From positions 1 to 64,000 of the forward strand of contig DATCMH010000015.1 in the NCBI GenBank assembly GCA_036563505.1: a stretch of DNA of 64,000 nt, in the 5' to 3' direction. Origin of the DNA: DATCMH01 sp036563505 (lineage in GTDB: Bacteria; Pseudomonadota; Alphaproteobacteria; Rhizobiales; Beijerinckiaceae). A program made the translations under genes and the position numbers. A model generated the notes under the pieces. That model searched no databases and had not been told where the DNA came from. It worked only from the letters and a program-made list of their open reading frames with translations. Shown here one piece after another: positions 53,991 to 61,762 of this stretch (the stretch's first letter is position 1; every line of letters begins with the position of its first letter).

Positions 53991-54169
53991 GGGTGATCTC
54001 CCGTTGGGAACGGTCGCTTGAGAGGTGCTGATCCGCCCCGGTACGACGAGGCGCCCGGCGTGTTTCCGGATCATGTCGTAACGGCAGGGCTCAGAAACAT
54101 TCGGCCTCGGTCCGGCGGGGATGAGCCCACGACCGGCGCCTCTGAATTCGAGCCGCGCGGCGCGCCGCG

Positions 54170-54186
54170 TTAACCAGCCGCTAACC
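54170..54186 (+). promoter_or_regulatory. CtrA-type box upstream of fliF
   Basis: TTAACCAGCCGCTAACC fits the CtrA consensus TTAA-N7-TTAA (second half CTAA). It ends 69 bp before the fliF start and is 15/17 identical to the box before flhA. Confidence 0.7.
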
Positions 54187-54191
54187 CTGCT

Positions 54192-54210
54192 CTGGGCAAT
54201 TTCTGCCGGG
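54192..54210. promoter_or_regulatory. GGCA-N5-TGCC dyad upstream of fliF, possible FlbD site
   Basis: CTGGGCA-ATTTC-TGCCGGG is an imperfect dyad 6 bp downstream of the CtrA-type box. The core is 14/16 identical to the perfect dyad before flhA. Caulobacter FlbD represses fliF from a site in this position, so a FlbD operator is likely. Confidence 0.5.
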
Positions 54211-54255
54211 TGCGGCGGCTCATGGGTGGGCCGGCGTGGAGGCGGATCGGTCGCG

Positions 54256-55875
54256 GTGAACGCAGCCCTCGAGATCCTGACGAAGTTCGGCCCCGGGCGC
54301 CTCGCCGCGATGGGCGCGACGACGCTCGCGCTCATCGGCTTCTTCGCCTTCGTGATCCTGCGCGTCTCGCAGCCCGCGATGGGCGTGCTCTACTCCGACC
54401 TCTCGCCCCAGGACGCGGCCGCCGTGGTGCGCGACCTCGAGACCCGGGGCATCGCCTACGAGGCCCGGGGCGACGGCCAGACCATTCTCGCGCCCAAGGC
54501 CGAACTGCCCAAGCTGCGCATGGATTTCGCCGGCAAGGGTCTGCCCTCGGGCGGCGGCGTCGGCTACGAGATCTTCGACAAGGGTGACGCCTTCTCCTCG
54601 ACGAGCTTCGTCCAGGGCATCAATCATCTGCGGGCGCTGGAAGGCGAACTCTCGCGCACGATCCGCGCCATCGGCCGGGTTCAGGCGGCCCGGGTCCATC
54701 TCGTCATTCCCGAGCGGCGCCTCTTCGAGCGCGACCGGGAGGCCCCCCGCGCCTCCATCGTGCTGAAGCTGCGCGGCGAGCTCGAATCGGGTCAGGTTCG
54801 GGCGGTGCGCCACCTCGTGGCCTCGGCGGTCGAGGGTCTCAAGCCGGAGCGGGTATCGATCATCGACGAGCAGGGACGCCTTCTCGCCGACGGCGCCCAG
54901 GGCGACGCGACGCTCTCGGGGCTTGCCGTCGAGGAGAAGCAGACCAGCGTCGAGCGGCGCCTCAGGGGTCAGGTCGAAGAGATCGTCGCCCGCATCGTCG
55001 GCCAGGGGCGCGCGCGGGTCCAGGTCGCGGCCGAGCTCGACCTCAACCGTGTCGAGAGCCGCCAGGAGAGCTACGACCCCGAGAGCAAGGTCGTGCGCTC
55101 CACGCAGACCCGCAGCGAGAACCAGAGCTCGGCCAACGGCGAGGGCCAGGTCAGCGTCGGCAACGAGCTGCCCGGCGCCAACGCGCAAGGAAACGGCCAA
55201 GGCAAGGACGCGTCGAACAAGAACGAGGAGGTCATCAATTACGAGATCTCCCGCACCACCCGCACCGAGGTTCTGGAGGGCGGCCGGCTCAAGCGCCTCT
55301 CGGTGGCGGTGCTCGTCGACGGCGTCTACGCCAAGGGCACCAACGGCGAGCCGGTCTACCAGCCCCGGCCTCAGGAAGAGCTCGACCGGATCGCAGCCCT
55401 CGTCCGCTCGGCGATCGGCTTCGACCGCAACCGCGGCGACCAGATCGAGGTGGTGAACCTGCGCTTCGCGGAAGCGCCGCAAGGCGTCGAGCTCAAGCCG
55501 GATTCCCTCATCACGAGCCTGTTCACGCCGACGAAGGAGGATGTGCTGCGCCTCGTCGAGCTCGGCGTGCTCGCGATCCTCACCCTCATCGTGCTCTTGG
55601 CGGTCGTTCGTCCGATGCTGCGCAAGGCGCTGGGGCCAGAGGCCGGCGCGCGGGCGGCCGTCGGCGGAGCGGCCGGCGACGTGCCAGCCCTCGCTCCGCC
55701 AGCCGGGAGCGCCGCGGCGCTGTCCCGCGACAGCGCCGCGGCCAAGATGATCGAGCTCGCCAAGGTCAACGGCGAGATTCAGGCCGACTCGCTGCAGCGC
55801 ATCGGCGAGATGGTGAAGACCAACCCGTCAGAGACCGTGGCGGTGCTCCGCCAGTGGATCCACGAGCGTTCGTGA
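54256..55875 (+). CDS. fliF: Flagellar MS-ring protein FliF
   Basis: 539-aa inner-membrane ring protein. Helix 1 is at about residues 15-40, ring-building motifs follow (YSDLSPQDAAAVVRDLE, SFVQGINHLRALEGELSRTI) and helix 2 is near 435-455 (VELGVLAILTLIVLLAVV). The FliG-binding C-terminus contains KMIELAKVNGEI...VLRQWIHE. The start is GTG 54256 (MNAALEILTKFG), matching family N-termini, with GGAGG 13 bases upstream. The frame is open further upstream without homology. Confidence 0.95.
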   Translation: MNAALEILTKFGPGRLAAMGATTLALIGFFAFVILRVSQPAMGVLYSDLSPQDAAAVVRDLETRGIAYEARGDGQTILAPKAELPKLRMDFAGKGLPSGGGVGYEIFDKGDAFSSTSFVQGINHLRALEGELSRTIRAIGRVQAARVHLVIPERRLFERDREAPRASIVLKLRGELESGQVRAVRHLVASAVEGLKPERVSIIDEQGRLLADGAQGDATLSGLAVEEKQTSVERRLRGQVEEIVARIVGQGRARVQVAAELDLNRVESRQESYDPESKVVRSTQTRSENQSSANGEGQVSVGNELPGANAQGNGQGKDASNKNEEVINYEISRTTRTEVLEGGRLKRLSVAVLVDGVYAKGTNGEPVYQPRPQEELDRIAALVRSAIGFDRNRGDQIEVVNLRFAEAPQGVELKPDSLITSLFTPTKEDVLRLVELGVLAILTLIVLLAVVRPMLRKALGPEAGARAAVGGAAGDVPALAPPAGSAAALSRDSAAAKMIELAKVNGEIQADSLQRIGEMVKTNPSETVAVLRQWIHERS

Positions 55876-55879
55876 GCCG

Positions 55880-56899
55880 ATGATCAACACCAGCATCCCC
55901 TTCGACCAGCTCACCGGACCCCAGCGCGCCGCGGTGATCCTGCTCGCGCTCGGCGAGGAGCACGGCCGTCCCGTCTGGGCCAGCCTCGACGAGGACGAGA
56001 TCCGCACGATTTCCCACGCTATGGTGCAGCTCGGCGCCGTCGAGGCCGACACGGTCGAGGAGCTCATCGTCGATTTCGTCTCGAAGCTCTCCGCCGCGGG
56101 CGCGGTGATGGGCACCTACGACCGCACCGCCCAGCTCCTCGCGGCCCTGCTGCCGGCCAAGCAGGTCGAATCCATCATGGAGGAGATCAAGGGCTCGGCG
56201 ACGCGCTCCATGTGGCAGCGCCTCTCTCACATCGACCCGGAGATCCTGGCGAACTACCTGCGCAACGAATACCCGCAGACCGTTGCCGTCATCCTGTCCC
56301 GCGTGCGCGCCGAGCACGCCGCCCGGGTTCTCGCCATCATGCCCGACGACTTCGCCGTCGACGTCGTCAACCGCATGCTCAAGATGGAGACCGTGCAGAA
56401 GGAGGCTCTCGACCACATCGAGGAGACGCTCCGCACGGAATTCGTGACCACCATCGCCCAGACCTCGCGGCGCGACGCGCACGAGGCCATGGCCGAGGTG
56501 TTCAACGCCTTCGATCGCCAGACCGAGGCGCGCTTCCTCACGGCCCTCGACCAGACGAACCGCGAGGCGTCGAAGAAGATCCGCGAGCTGATGTTCACCT
56601 TCGAGGATCTCACCAAGCTCGATCCGGGCAGCGTCCAGACCCTCATGCGCCTCGTCGACAAGGACACGCTCGGACGGGCGCTGAAGGGCGCGCCGGAAGG
56701 CGTGCGCACCTTCTTCTTCTCCAACATGTCGAGCCGGGCGGCCAAGAACCTCCAGGACGAGATGGGCTCGATGGGCCCGATCCGCCTCAAGGACGCGGAC
56801 GACGCCCAGAACAAGATGGTCGGTCTCGCCAAGGACCTCGCCGACAAAGGCGAGATCATGATTTCCAAGAACCGCGCCGAGGAGGAGCTCGTCTACTGA
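55880..56899 (+). CDS. fliG: Flagellar motor switch protein FliG
   Basis: 339-aa rotor protein that binds FliF and interacts with stator MotA. The N-terminal FliF-binding domain has LTGPQRAAVILLALGEE. The middle domain has HIDPEILANYLRNEYPQTVA; the C-terminal torque domain has FTFEDLTKLDPGSVQTLMR and the charged SSRAAKNLQDEM segment. It starts 4 bp after fliF. Confidence 0.96.
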   Translation: MINTSIPFDQLTGPQRAAVILLALGEEHGRPVWASLDEDEIRTISHAMVQLGAVEADTVEELIVDFVSKLSAAGAVMGTYDRTAQLLAALLPAKQVESIMEEIKGSATRSMWQRLSHIDPEILANYLRNEYPQTVAVILSRVRAEHAARVLAIMPDDFAVDVVNRMLKMETVQKEALDHIEETLRTEFVTTIAQTSRRDAHEAMAEVFNAFDRQTEARFLTALDQTNREASKKIRELMFTFEDLTKLDPGSVQTLMRLVDKDTLGRALKGAPEGVRTFFFSNMSSRAAKNLQDEMGSMGPIRLKDADDAQNKMVGLAKDLADKGEIMISKNRAEEELVY

Positions 56900-56911
56900 C
56901 GAGCACGGATC

Positions 56912-57505
56912 ATGTCCCAGGCCAGCCGCTTCCTGTTCGAACGCGACTTCCGCTCTCCGCAAGGGGACGCAAAGTCAGCGGCCGACGCTGCCGCCGCCGA
57001 GGAGCGCGGCTATCGGCGCGGCCTCGCGGAGGGGCGCGCGCAGGCGGAGGCCGAAGCCCAGGCGGCACTGATCGACGCGACGCAACGGCTCGCCACGGCG
57101 GCCGCCACCCTCCTCGCCCAAGCCGATGCCGATGCCGCGGCGCGGGAGGAGGAGGCCATCGCCTTCGCCGCGGCGCTCGCCCGAAAGCTCGCCGGCGCGG
57201 CGCTGAAGGAGGAGCCGCTCGCGGCGCTGCGCGACGCGGCGGAGGCGGCCTTCGAGCACCTGCGCGGCGTTCCCCACCTCGTCGCCCGGGTGAACGACCT
57301 GCTGGTCGACGACGTCGACCGGCTCCTGCGCCAGCTCGCCCGCGAGCGCGGCTTCGAGGGCCGCGTCGTCGTCCTCGGCGAGCCTGAGATCGGTCCCGGC
57401 GAGGCGTGCCTCGAATGGGCCGACGGCGGCGTCGCCCGCGACCGAACCCGCGTCGAGACTGCCGCGCAAGCCGTCGTCGCCCGCCTCTTCCCGTACCAGC
57501 CCTGA
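56912..57505 (+). CDS. fliH: FliH-like flagellar export ATPase regulator
   Basis: 197-aa protein. The N-terminal FLFERDF is typical of alphaproteobacterial FliH. An Ala/Glu-rich coiled coil with GxxxG-like repeats (RGYRRGLAEGRAQAEAEAQA) and the C-terminal domain ending ...GPGEACLEWADGG complete the FliH/YscL pattern. It lies 12 bp after fliG. Sequence divergence is normal for this family. Confidence 0.82.
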   Translation: MSQASRFLFERDFRSPQGDAKSAADAAAAEERGYRRGLAEGRAQAEAEAQAALIDATQRLATAAATLLAQADADAAAREEEAIAFAAALARKLAGAALKEEPLAALRDAAEAAFEHLRGVPHLVARVNDLLVDDVDRLLRQLARERGFEGRVVVLGEPEIGPGEACLEWADGGVARDRTRVETAAQAVVARLFPYQP

Positions 57506-57524
57506 CCCGAGCGAGCCCGTTCCG

Positions 57525-57869
57525 ATGCCGAGCGACAACGACCTCTCCCTCCCCCGCCTCGACGAGCACGACATCGCCTTCAGCGACATGGACGGCACGC
57601 GCGACGCGCCGGTGGCGGCGAAGTCCGCCCTCGACCTGGAGCAGGTCTTCGACGTTCCGGTCACGGTCTCGGCGGTGCTCGGCAACGCCCGCATGCCCAT
57701 CGGCGACCTTCTGAAGATCGCCCCCGGCGCGGTGCTGGAGCTCGACAAAAAGGTGGGCGAGGCCATCGACATTTTCGTCAACAACCGCCTCGTCGCCCGG
57801 GGCGAGGTGGTCCTGGTCGAAGAGCGCCTCGGCGTCACCATGACCGAGATCATCAAGGGCGACCACTAA
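57525..57869 (+). CDS. fliN: Flagellar motor switch protein FliN
   Basis: 114-aa C-ring protein. The SpoA/SurE-type domain spans about residues 40-110 with VPVTVSAVLGNARMPIGDLLKI, GAVLELDKKVGEAIDI and NNRLVARGEVVLVEERLGV, all standard for FliN. It lies 19 bp after fliH and ends 1 bp before a palindromic repeat. Confidence 0.95.
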   Translation: MPSDNDLSLPRLDEHDIAFSDMDGTRDAPVAAKSALDLEQVFDVPVTVSAVLGNARMPIGDLLKIAPGAVLELDKKVGEAIDIFVNNRLVARGEVVLVEERLGVTMTEIIKGDH

Positions 57870-57870
57870 A

Positions 57871-57962
57871 GCGTTTTCGAGTGAGGTGGACACCGGCTCA
57901 CGTGACGAAAACGCGACGATACAAAGCAGAGAGCTGATCCCACGTCAGTGACATCAGCTCTC
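57871..57962. repeat. Tandem-hairpin intergenic repeat between fliN and flbD
   Basis: GCGTTTTCG (57871-57879) pairs with CGAAAACGC (57906-57914), and GAGAGCTGAT (57929-57938) pairs with ATCAGCTCTC (57953-57962). The first half resembles the GCGTTTTCGAG...GAAAACGCG repeat spread through Hyphomicrobiales genomes. It fills almost the whole fliN-flbD spacer. Confidence 0.75.
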
Positions 57963-57983
57963 GACCCATAAAGGACAGACGCC

Positions 57984-59348
57984 ATGCGCCTCCTCATCAT
58001 CGGCCGCCTCAACGGCGAGCTCATCGCGGCCTCCAAGATCGCCATGCAGCGGGGCGCGAACGTCACGCAGGCGGACGGCGTCGAGCAAGGCCTGAGCGTG
58101 CTTCGCGCCAAGGGAGCGGACCTCGTCATGATCGACGTGTCCCAGCCCGTCCGCGACCTCGTCCAGGCCCTCGAAGCCGAGCGCATCCGCACCCCCGTGG
58201 TCGCCTGCGGCACAACGACGGACGCCCGCGCCGCCGTCGCGGCGATCCAGGCCGGCGCCAAGGAGTACATCCCCCTCCCGCCCGACCCGGAGCTGATCGC
58301 CGCGGTGCTGGAGGCGGTCGCCGCCGACGGCCGCAGCTTCGTCTGGCGCGACCCGGCCATGGAGCGCGTCGTCAAGCTCGCCGAGCAGATCGCGCGCTCG
58401 GAAGCCTCCGTGCTCATTACCGGCGAGAGCGGGACCGGCAAGGAGGTGCTCGCCCGGCACGTCCACGCCCGCTCGGCCCGCAAGGACAAGCCCTTCGTCT
58501 CCGTGAACTGCGCCGCGATCCCGGAGCACCTTCTCGAATCGGAGCTGTTCGGCCACGAGCGCGGCGCCTTCACGGGCGCGGTGGCCCGACGCATCGGCAA
58601 GTTCGAGGAGGCGAGCGGCGGCACCCTGCTCCTCGACGAGATCTCAGAGATGGATGTCCGGCTGCAGGCTAAGCTCCTGCGCGCCATTCAGGAGCGGGTC
58701 ATCGACCGGGTCGGGGGCACGCAGCCCGTCAAGGTGGACTTGCGCATCCTCGCGACTTCCAACCGCAACCTCAATGACGAGGTGAAGAAGGGTACGTTCC
58801 GCGAGGACCTGCTCTACCGCCTCAACGTCGTGCACCTGCGCATCCCGCCTTTGCGGGAGCGCCCGGCCGACATCCTCGAACTCGCGGCCTTCTTCGCGAA
58901 GCGCTACGCCGAGCTCAACGGCTTAGCCTTTCGCCCCCTCTCGGCAGAAGCCCGACGGCTCGTCGTGAAGAACCCCTGGCGGGGCAACGTGCGCGAGCTC
59001 GAGAACACGCTCCACCGCGCGGTTCTCCTGGCGTCGGGCGCCGAGATCGGCCCCGAGGCGGTGCTGAGCCCGGACGGCGAGACGCTCGCGCCCGCCGCAT
59101 CCGACCCGGTCTCCCGCGCCGCGCGCACCGCGGAAGCCGTCACCCGGTCGCTCGTCGGACGAACGGTGGCCGATGTCGAGCGCGACCTGATCCTCGACAC
59201 CCTCGATCATTGCCTCGGCAACCGTACCCACGCGGCGAAGATCCTCGGCATCTCGATCCGAACCCTGCGCAACAAGCTCAACGAGTACACGGCCGAGGGC
59301 GTGCCGGTCGCCGAACCCGGCCAGGTCAGGGCCGGCATGATCGGCTGA
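57984..59348 (+). CDS. flbD: Sigma-54-dependent flagellar regulator FlbD
   Basis: 454-aa NtrC-class activator of late flagellar genes. The receiver-like domain (1-115) keeps Asp51 but lacks the acidic pair near residues 8-10 (RLN), as in Caulobacter FlbD, which is not classically phosphorylated. The AAA+ domain has Walker A GESGTGKE (147-154), GAFTGA (194-199) and Walker B GGTLLLDEIS. The C-terminal Fis-type helix-turn-helix is NRTHAAKILGISIRTLRNKL. It probably acts at fliK, fliF and flhA sites in this window. Confidence 0.95.
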   Translation: MRLLIIGRLNGELIAASKIAMQRGANVTQADGVEQGLSVLRAKGADLVMIDVSQPVRDLVQALEAERIRTPVVACGTTTDARAAVAAIQAGAKEYIPLPPDPELIAAVLEAVAADGRSFVWRDPAMERVVKLAEQIARSEASVLITGESGTGKEVLARHVHARSARKDKPFVSVNCAAIPEHLLESELFGHERGAFTGAVARRIGKFEEASGGTLLLDEISEMDVRLQAKLLRAIQERVIDRVGGTQPVKVDLRILATSNRNLNDEVKKGTFREDLLYRLNVVHLRIPPLRERPADILELAAFFAKRYAELNGLAFRPLSAEARRLVVKNPWRGNVRELENTLHRAVLLASGAEIGPEAVLSPDGETLAPAASDPVSRAARTAEAVTRSLVGRTVADVERDLILDTLDHCLGNRTHAAKILGISIRTLRNKLNEYTAEGVPVAEPGQVRAGMIG

Positions 59349-59403
59349 CGCCCCATCCAGTGAGCTGAAGCGCTTTGCCTTTTGCGGGCACTTTCGCCAT
59401 GGT

Positions 59404-61269
59404 GTGAGCTCGAATCAGGCGGCCGCTCGCGACGCGGCGCCGGTGAACGCTCACTCGCAGACTTCCGTGCCGTCGTCCCTCTCCGAGCCGGCCCGTCCGG
59501 CCGAAATCGCGGAGCCTTCGCCCGCGCCCGACGTCTCGCGTTCGGGGGAGCCCGGCATCGCCGGGCTGGGCTCCGCGCGCCCGGGTTTCGCGGCCTTGTG
59601 GGCGGCCGCGATCCTGGTGCCCCTCGCCCTGTTCCTGGCCGCCGCGGCCTGGACGTGGCGCGCGACGGAGCAGGACGCGCAGAACCGCCTCGCCCGCACC
59701 GTGGGCATGCTCCACGAACACGCGCTGCGCGCGTTCGAGACCCAGGAAGCGGTCCTGGAAGCCGTCGACCTGCGAGTGAGCGGCCTGTCCTGGGACGAGA
59801 TCGCGTCGTCCCGCCCCGTGCACGAGTTCCTCGCGGCGCTTGCCAGCCGAACGGCCCCATCGGGCGGCATGATCCTCGCCGACGCGAGCGCTCGAACCCG
59901 GGCCGCGAGCTACCAATTTCCCGCGCCGCTCATCGATCTCGCGGACCGGGACTACGTCGCGGCCCACCGCAAGTCGCGACTCGGGCTCTATGTCGGCGCG
60001 GTGATCCTCTCGCGGCCGCAGAACACCACGGTGTTCAGCGTAAGCCGCCGGCGGTCGGCCGAGGAGGGGCACTTCGACGGCCTCGCCGTCTCGTCGTTCA
60101 AGCCGGGCTACTTCGAGGACTTCTACCGCACGGTCACGGAATCGCCCGACGACGTCGTCGCCCTTGTGCGCGACGACGGCGCCTTGCTCGCCCGGATGCC
60201 CGCCCCGAGCGATCCTGAAAGCTACCGGTCGAGGCTCGAGAGCGGCCCGTTGGCCGCCGCCCGCGAACAGGGTCTCGCCGTCGCCCGGGGGCGTTCGCCC
60301 CTCGACGGGCGCGAGCGCCTCTACCACTTCCAGAAGGTCGGCGCTTACCCGGTCTTTGTCGTCTACGGCCTTGATGCCGCGGTCGTCCGCGGTGCCTGGC
60401 TCCGCCAACTCGCCGTGGTCGGCATCACCTGCGGCCTCGCGGCCGTTCTGCTCCTCACCTTCATCGGGCAGGCGCACGCCGCGGTGCGGCGTGAGAGCGC
60501 GGCGCTCGCCGCGGCCCGGGCCGAGGCCGAGCGGCGCACCGAGACGGAGGCGCGCCTGCGCCACGCCCAGCGCATCGACGCGCTCGGGCAGATCGTTGGC
60601 GGCGTGGCCCATGACTTCAACAACGTCGTCATGTCGGTGATGGCCGGCGTGCGCACCATCGAGAAGCGCATCGACGACCCAAGCCAGATCCGCCGCATCA
60701 CTGGCCTGATCCTCGCTGCCGCCGAGCGGGGCGGCCGCCTGACGAGCCGTATGCTCGCCTTCGCCCGCCGCGAGGATGCGCGCACGGAGGTGTTCGCCGT
60801 CGGCGACGCCATGCGTGGCGTGTGCGAGCTTCTGGAGGGCACGCTCGGGTCGGCAACGCGGCTCACGTGGTCCTTGACCGACGGTCTCGCCCTCGCCCGG
60901 GGCGATCAGGCCGAGTTCGAGAGCGTGATCGTGAACCTCGTCGTCAACGCCCGCGATGCGATGCCGGGCGGCGGCACGGTGACTGTGACGGCCGAGCCCG
61001 TCGCCGTAGCGGAGGACGAGGTCGAAGGACTCGAGGCCGGGTCCTACGCCCGCATCACCGTCGCCGACGAGGGAACGGGCATGGACGAGGCGACGCTCGC
61101 CCGCGCGGGCGAGGCTTTCTTCACCACCAAGGAACCGGGCAAGGGCACGGGCCTCGGGCTCGCCATGGCCATCGCCTTCGCCAAGCAGGCCGGGGGAACG
61201 CTCACGATCGCGAGCGCGCCGGGCGAAGGCACGACCGTGATCTTTTGGCTCGCGGCCGCGGAGGCGTGA
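59404..61269 (+). CDS. Membrane sensor histidine kinase within the flagellar cluster
   Basis: 621-aa kinase. Helices lie at about 62-84 and 336-355 around a ~250-residue periplasmic Cache-like sensor. A coiled region leads to the HisKA site VAHDFNNVV (His403), then HATPase boxes VNLVVNARDAM (N), ADEGTGMDEA (G1) and GKGTGLGLAMA (G2). No receiver domain is attached. The start is GTG 59404 or GTG 59443; neither has a clear ribosome-binding site. The position between flbD and flhA suggests a role in motility control; the partner regulator is unknown. Confidence 0.85.
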   Translation: MSSNQAAARDAAPVNAHSQTSVPSSLSEPARPAEIAEPSPAPDVSRSGEPGIAGLGSARPGFAALWAAAILVPLALFLAAAAWTWRATEQDAQNRLARTVGMLHEHALRAFETQEAVLEAVDLRVSGLSWDEIASSRPVHEFLAALASRTAPSGGMILADASARTRAASYQFPAPLIDLADRDYVAAHRKSRLGLYVGAVILSRPQNTTVFSVSRRRSAEEGHFDGLAVSSFKPGYFEDFYRTVTESPDDVVALVRDDGALLARMPAPSDPESYRSRLESGPLAAAREQGLAVARGRSPLDGRERLYHFQKVGAYPVFVVYGLDAAVVRGAWLRQLAVVGITCGLAAVLLLTFIGQAHAAVRRESAALAAARAEAERRTETEARLRHAQRIDALGQIVGGVAHDFNNVVMSVMAGVRTIEKRIDDPSQIRRITGLILAAAERGGRLTSRMLAFARREDARTEVFAVGDAMRGVCELLEGTLGSATRLTWSLTDGLALARGDQAEFESVIVNLVVNARDAMPGGGTVTVTAEPVAVAEDEVEGLEAGSYARITVADEGTGMDEATLARAGEAFFTTKEPGKGTGLGLAMAIAFAKQAGGTLTIASAPGEGTTVIFWLAAAEA

Positions 61270-61304
61270 GGCGGGAGCGCTCGCGACAGCGGTGCGTCTC
61301 CTCT

Positions 61305-61580
61305 CTCTCCCTTTGAGGGAGAGGGTGGCCCCGCGCAGCGGGGTCGGGAGAGGGGTGGCGCGAGGCACGAGCGCCCGGCCGAAAGGCCGATCAGAGGCTC
61401 CCCATAACATGCATTCTGTTCGCTTCGCGAGGCGCCGTGCCGGTGCCACCCCTCATCCGCCCTGCTTCGCAGGGCACCTTCTCCCGCAGAGGGGAGAAGG
61501 GGAGCGCACCGCCACCCCTCATCCCTCCCCGCCTGCGGGGAGGGTGGCCCTGCGCAGCAGGGCCGGGTGGGGTGAGCGCC
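61305..61580. repeat. Composite dispersed repeat, copy 2 plus flanking hairpins
   Basis: The 493-bp gap between the kinase and flhA is filled with repeat modules. CTCTCCCT-TTG-AGGGAGAG lies at 61305-61323. At 61376-61500 is a copy of the element also present at 21-141, ending in the CTTCTCCC...GGGGAGAAG hairpin. CCCTCCCCGC-CT-GCGGGGAGGG lies near 61525-61550. No coding potential was seen. Elements of this form are dispersed in related genomes. Confidence 0.75.
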
Positions 61581-61680
61581 GGGGCAGCCGAACTGCCCTC
61601 CCGAAAGCACCCGGCCAAGCCCGTCCGCCCACGCACCCTGCCCTCTCCATACAAGCGGGGAGAGGGTTCAAGCGCCTCGA

Positions 61681-61697
61681 TTAACCGCCCGCTAACC
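61681..61697 (+). promoter_or_regulatory. CtrA-type box upstream of flhA
   Basis: TTAACCGCCCGCTAACC matches TTAA-N7-TTAA with one change in the second half and ends 65 bp before the flhA ATG. It is 15/17 identical to the fliF box. Confidence 0.7.
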
Positions 61698-61722
61698 ATG
61701 TTCCCGCCAAGACTGGGCCGGA

Positions 61723-61741
61723 CCCGGCAAAATCTGCCGGG
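61723..61741. promoter_or_regulatory. Perfect CCCGGCA-N5-TGCCGGG dyad upstream of flhA
   Basis: CCCGGCA-AAATC-TGCCGGG has 7-bp perfect arms, 25 bp after the CtrA-type box and 21 bp before the ATG. It is probably the same operator as at 54192-54210. FlbD is the obvious candidate ligand. Confidence 0.5.
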
Positions 61742-61762
61742 CGGAGTCTGACGGGCGAGTCG

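Noticed and set aside
57984..58330. FlbD receiver domain suspected to be degenerate
   Set aside because: Loss of the acidic pair is a family trait also seen in Caulobacter FlbD, so not a sign of decay.
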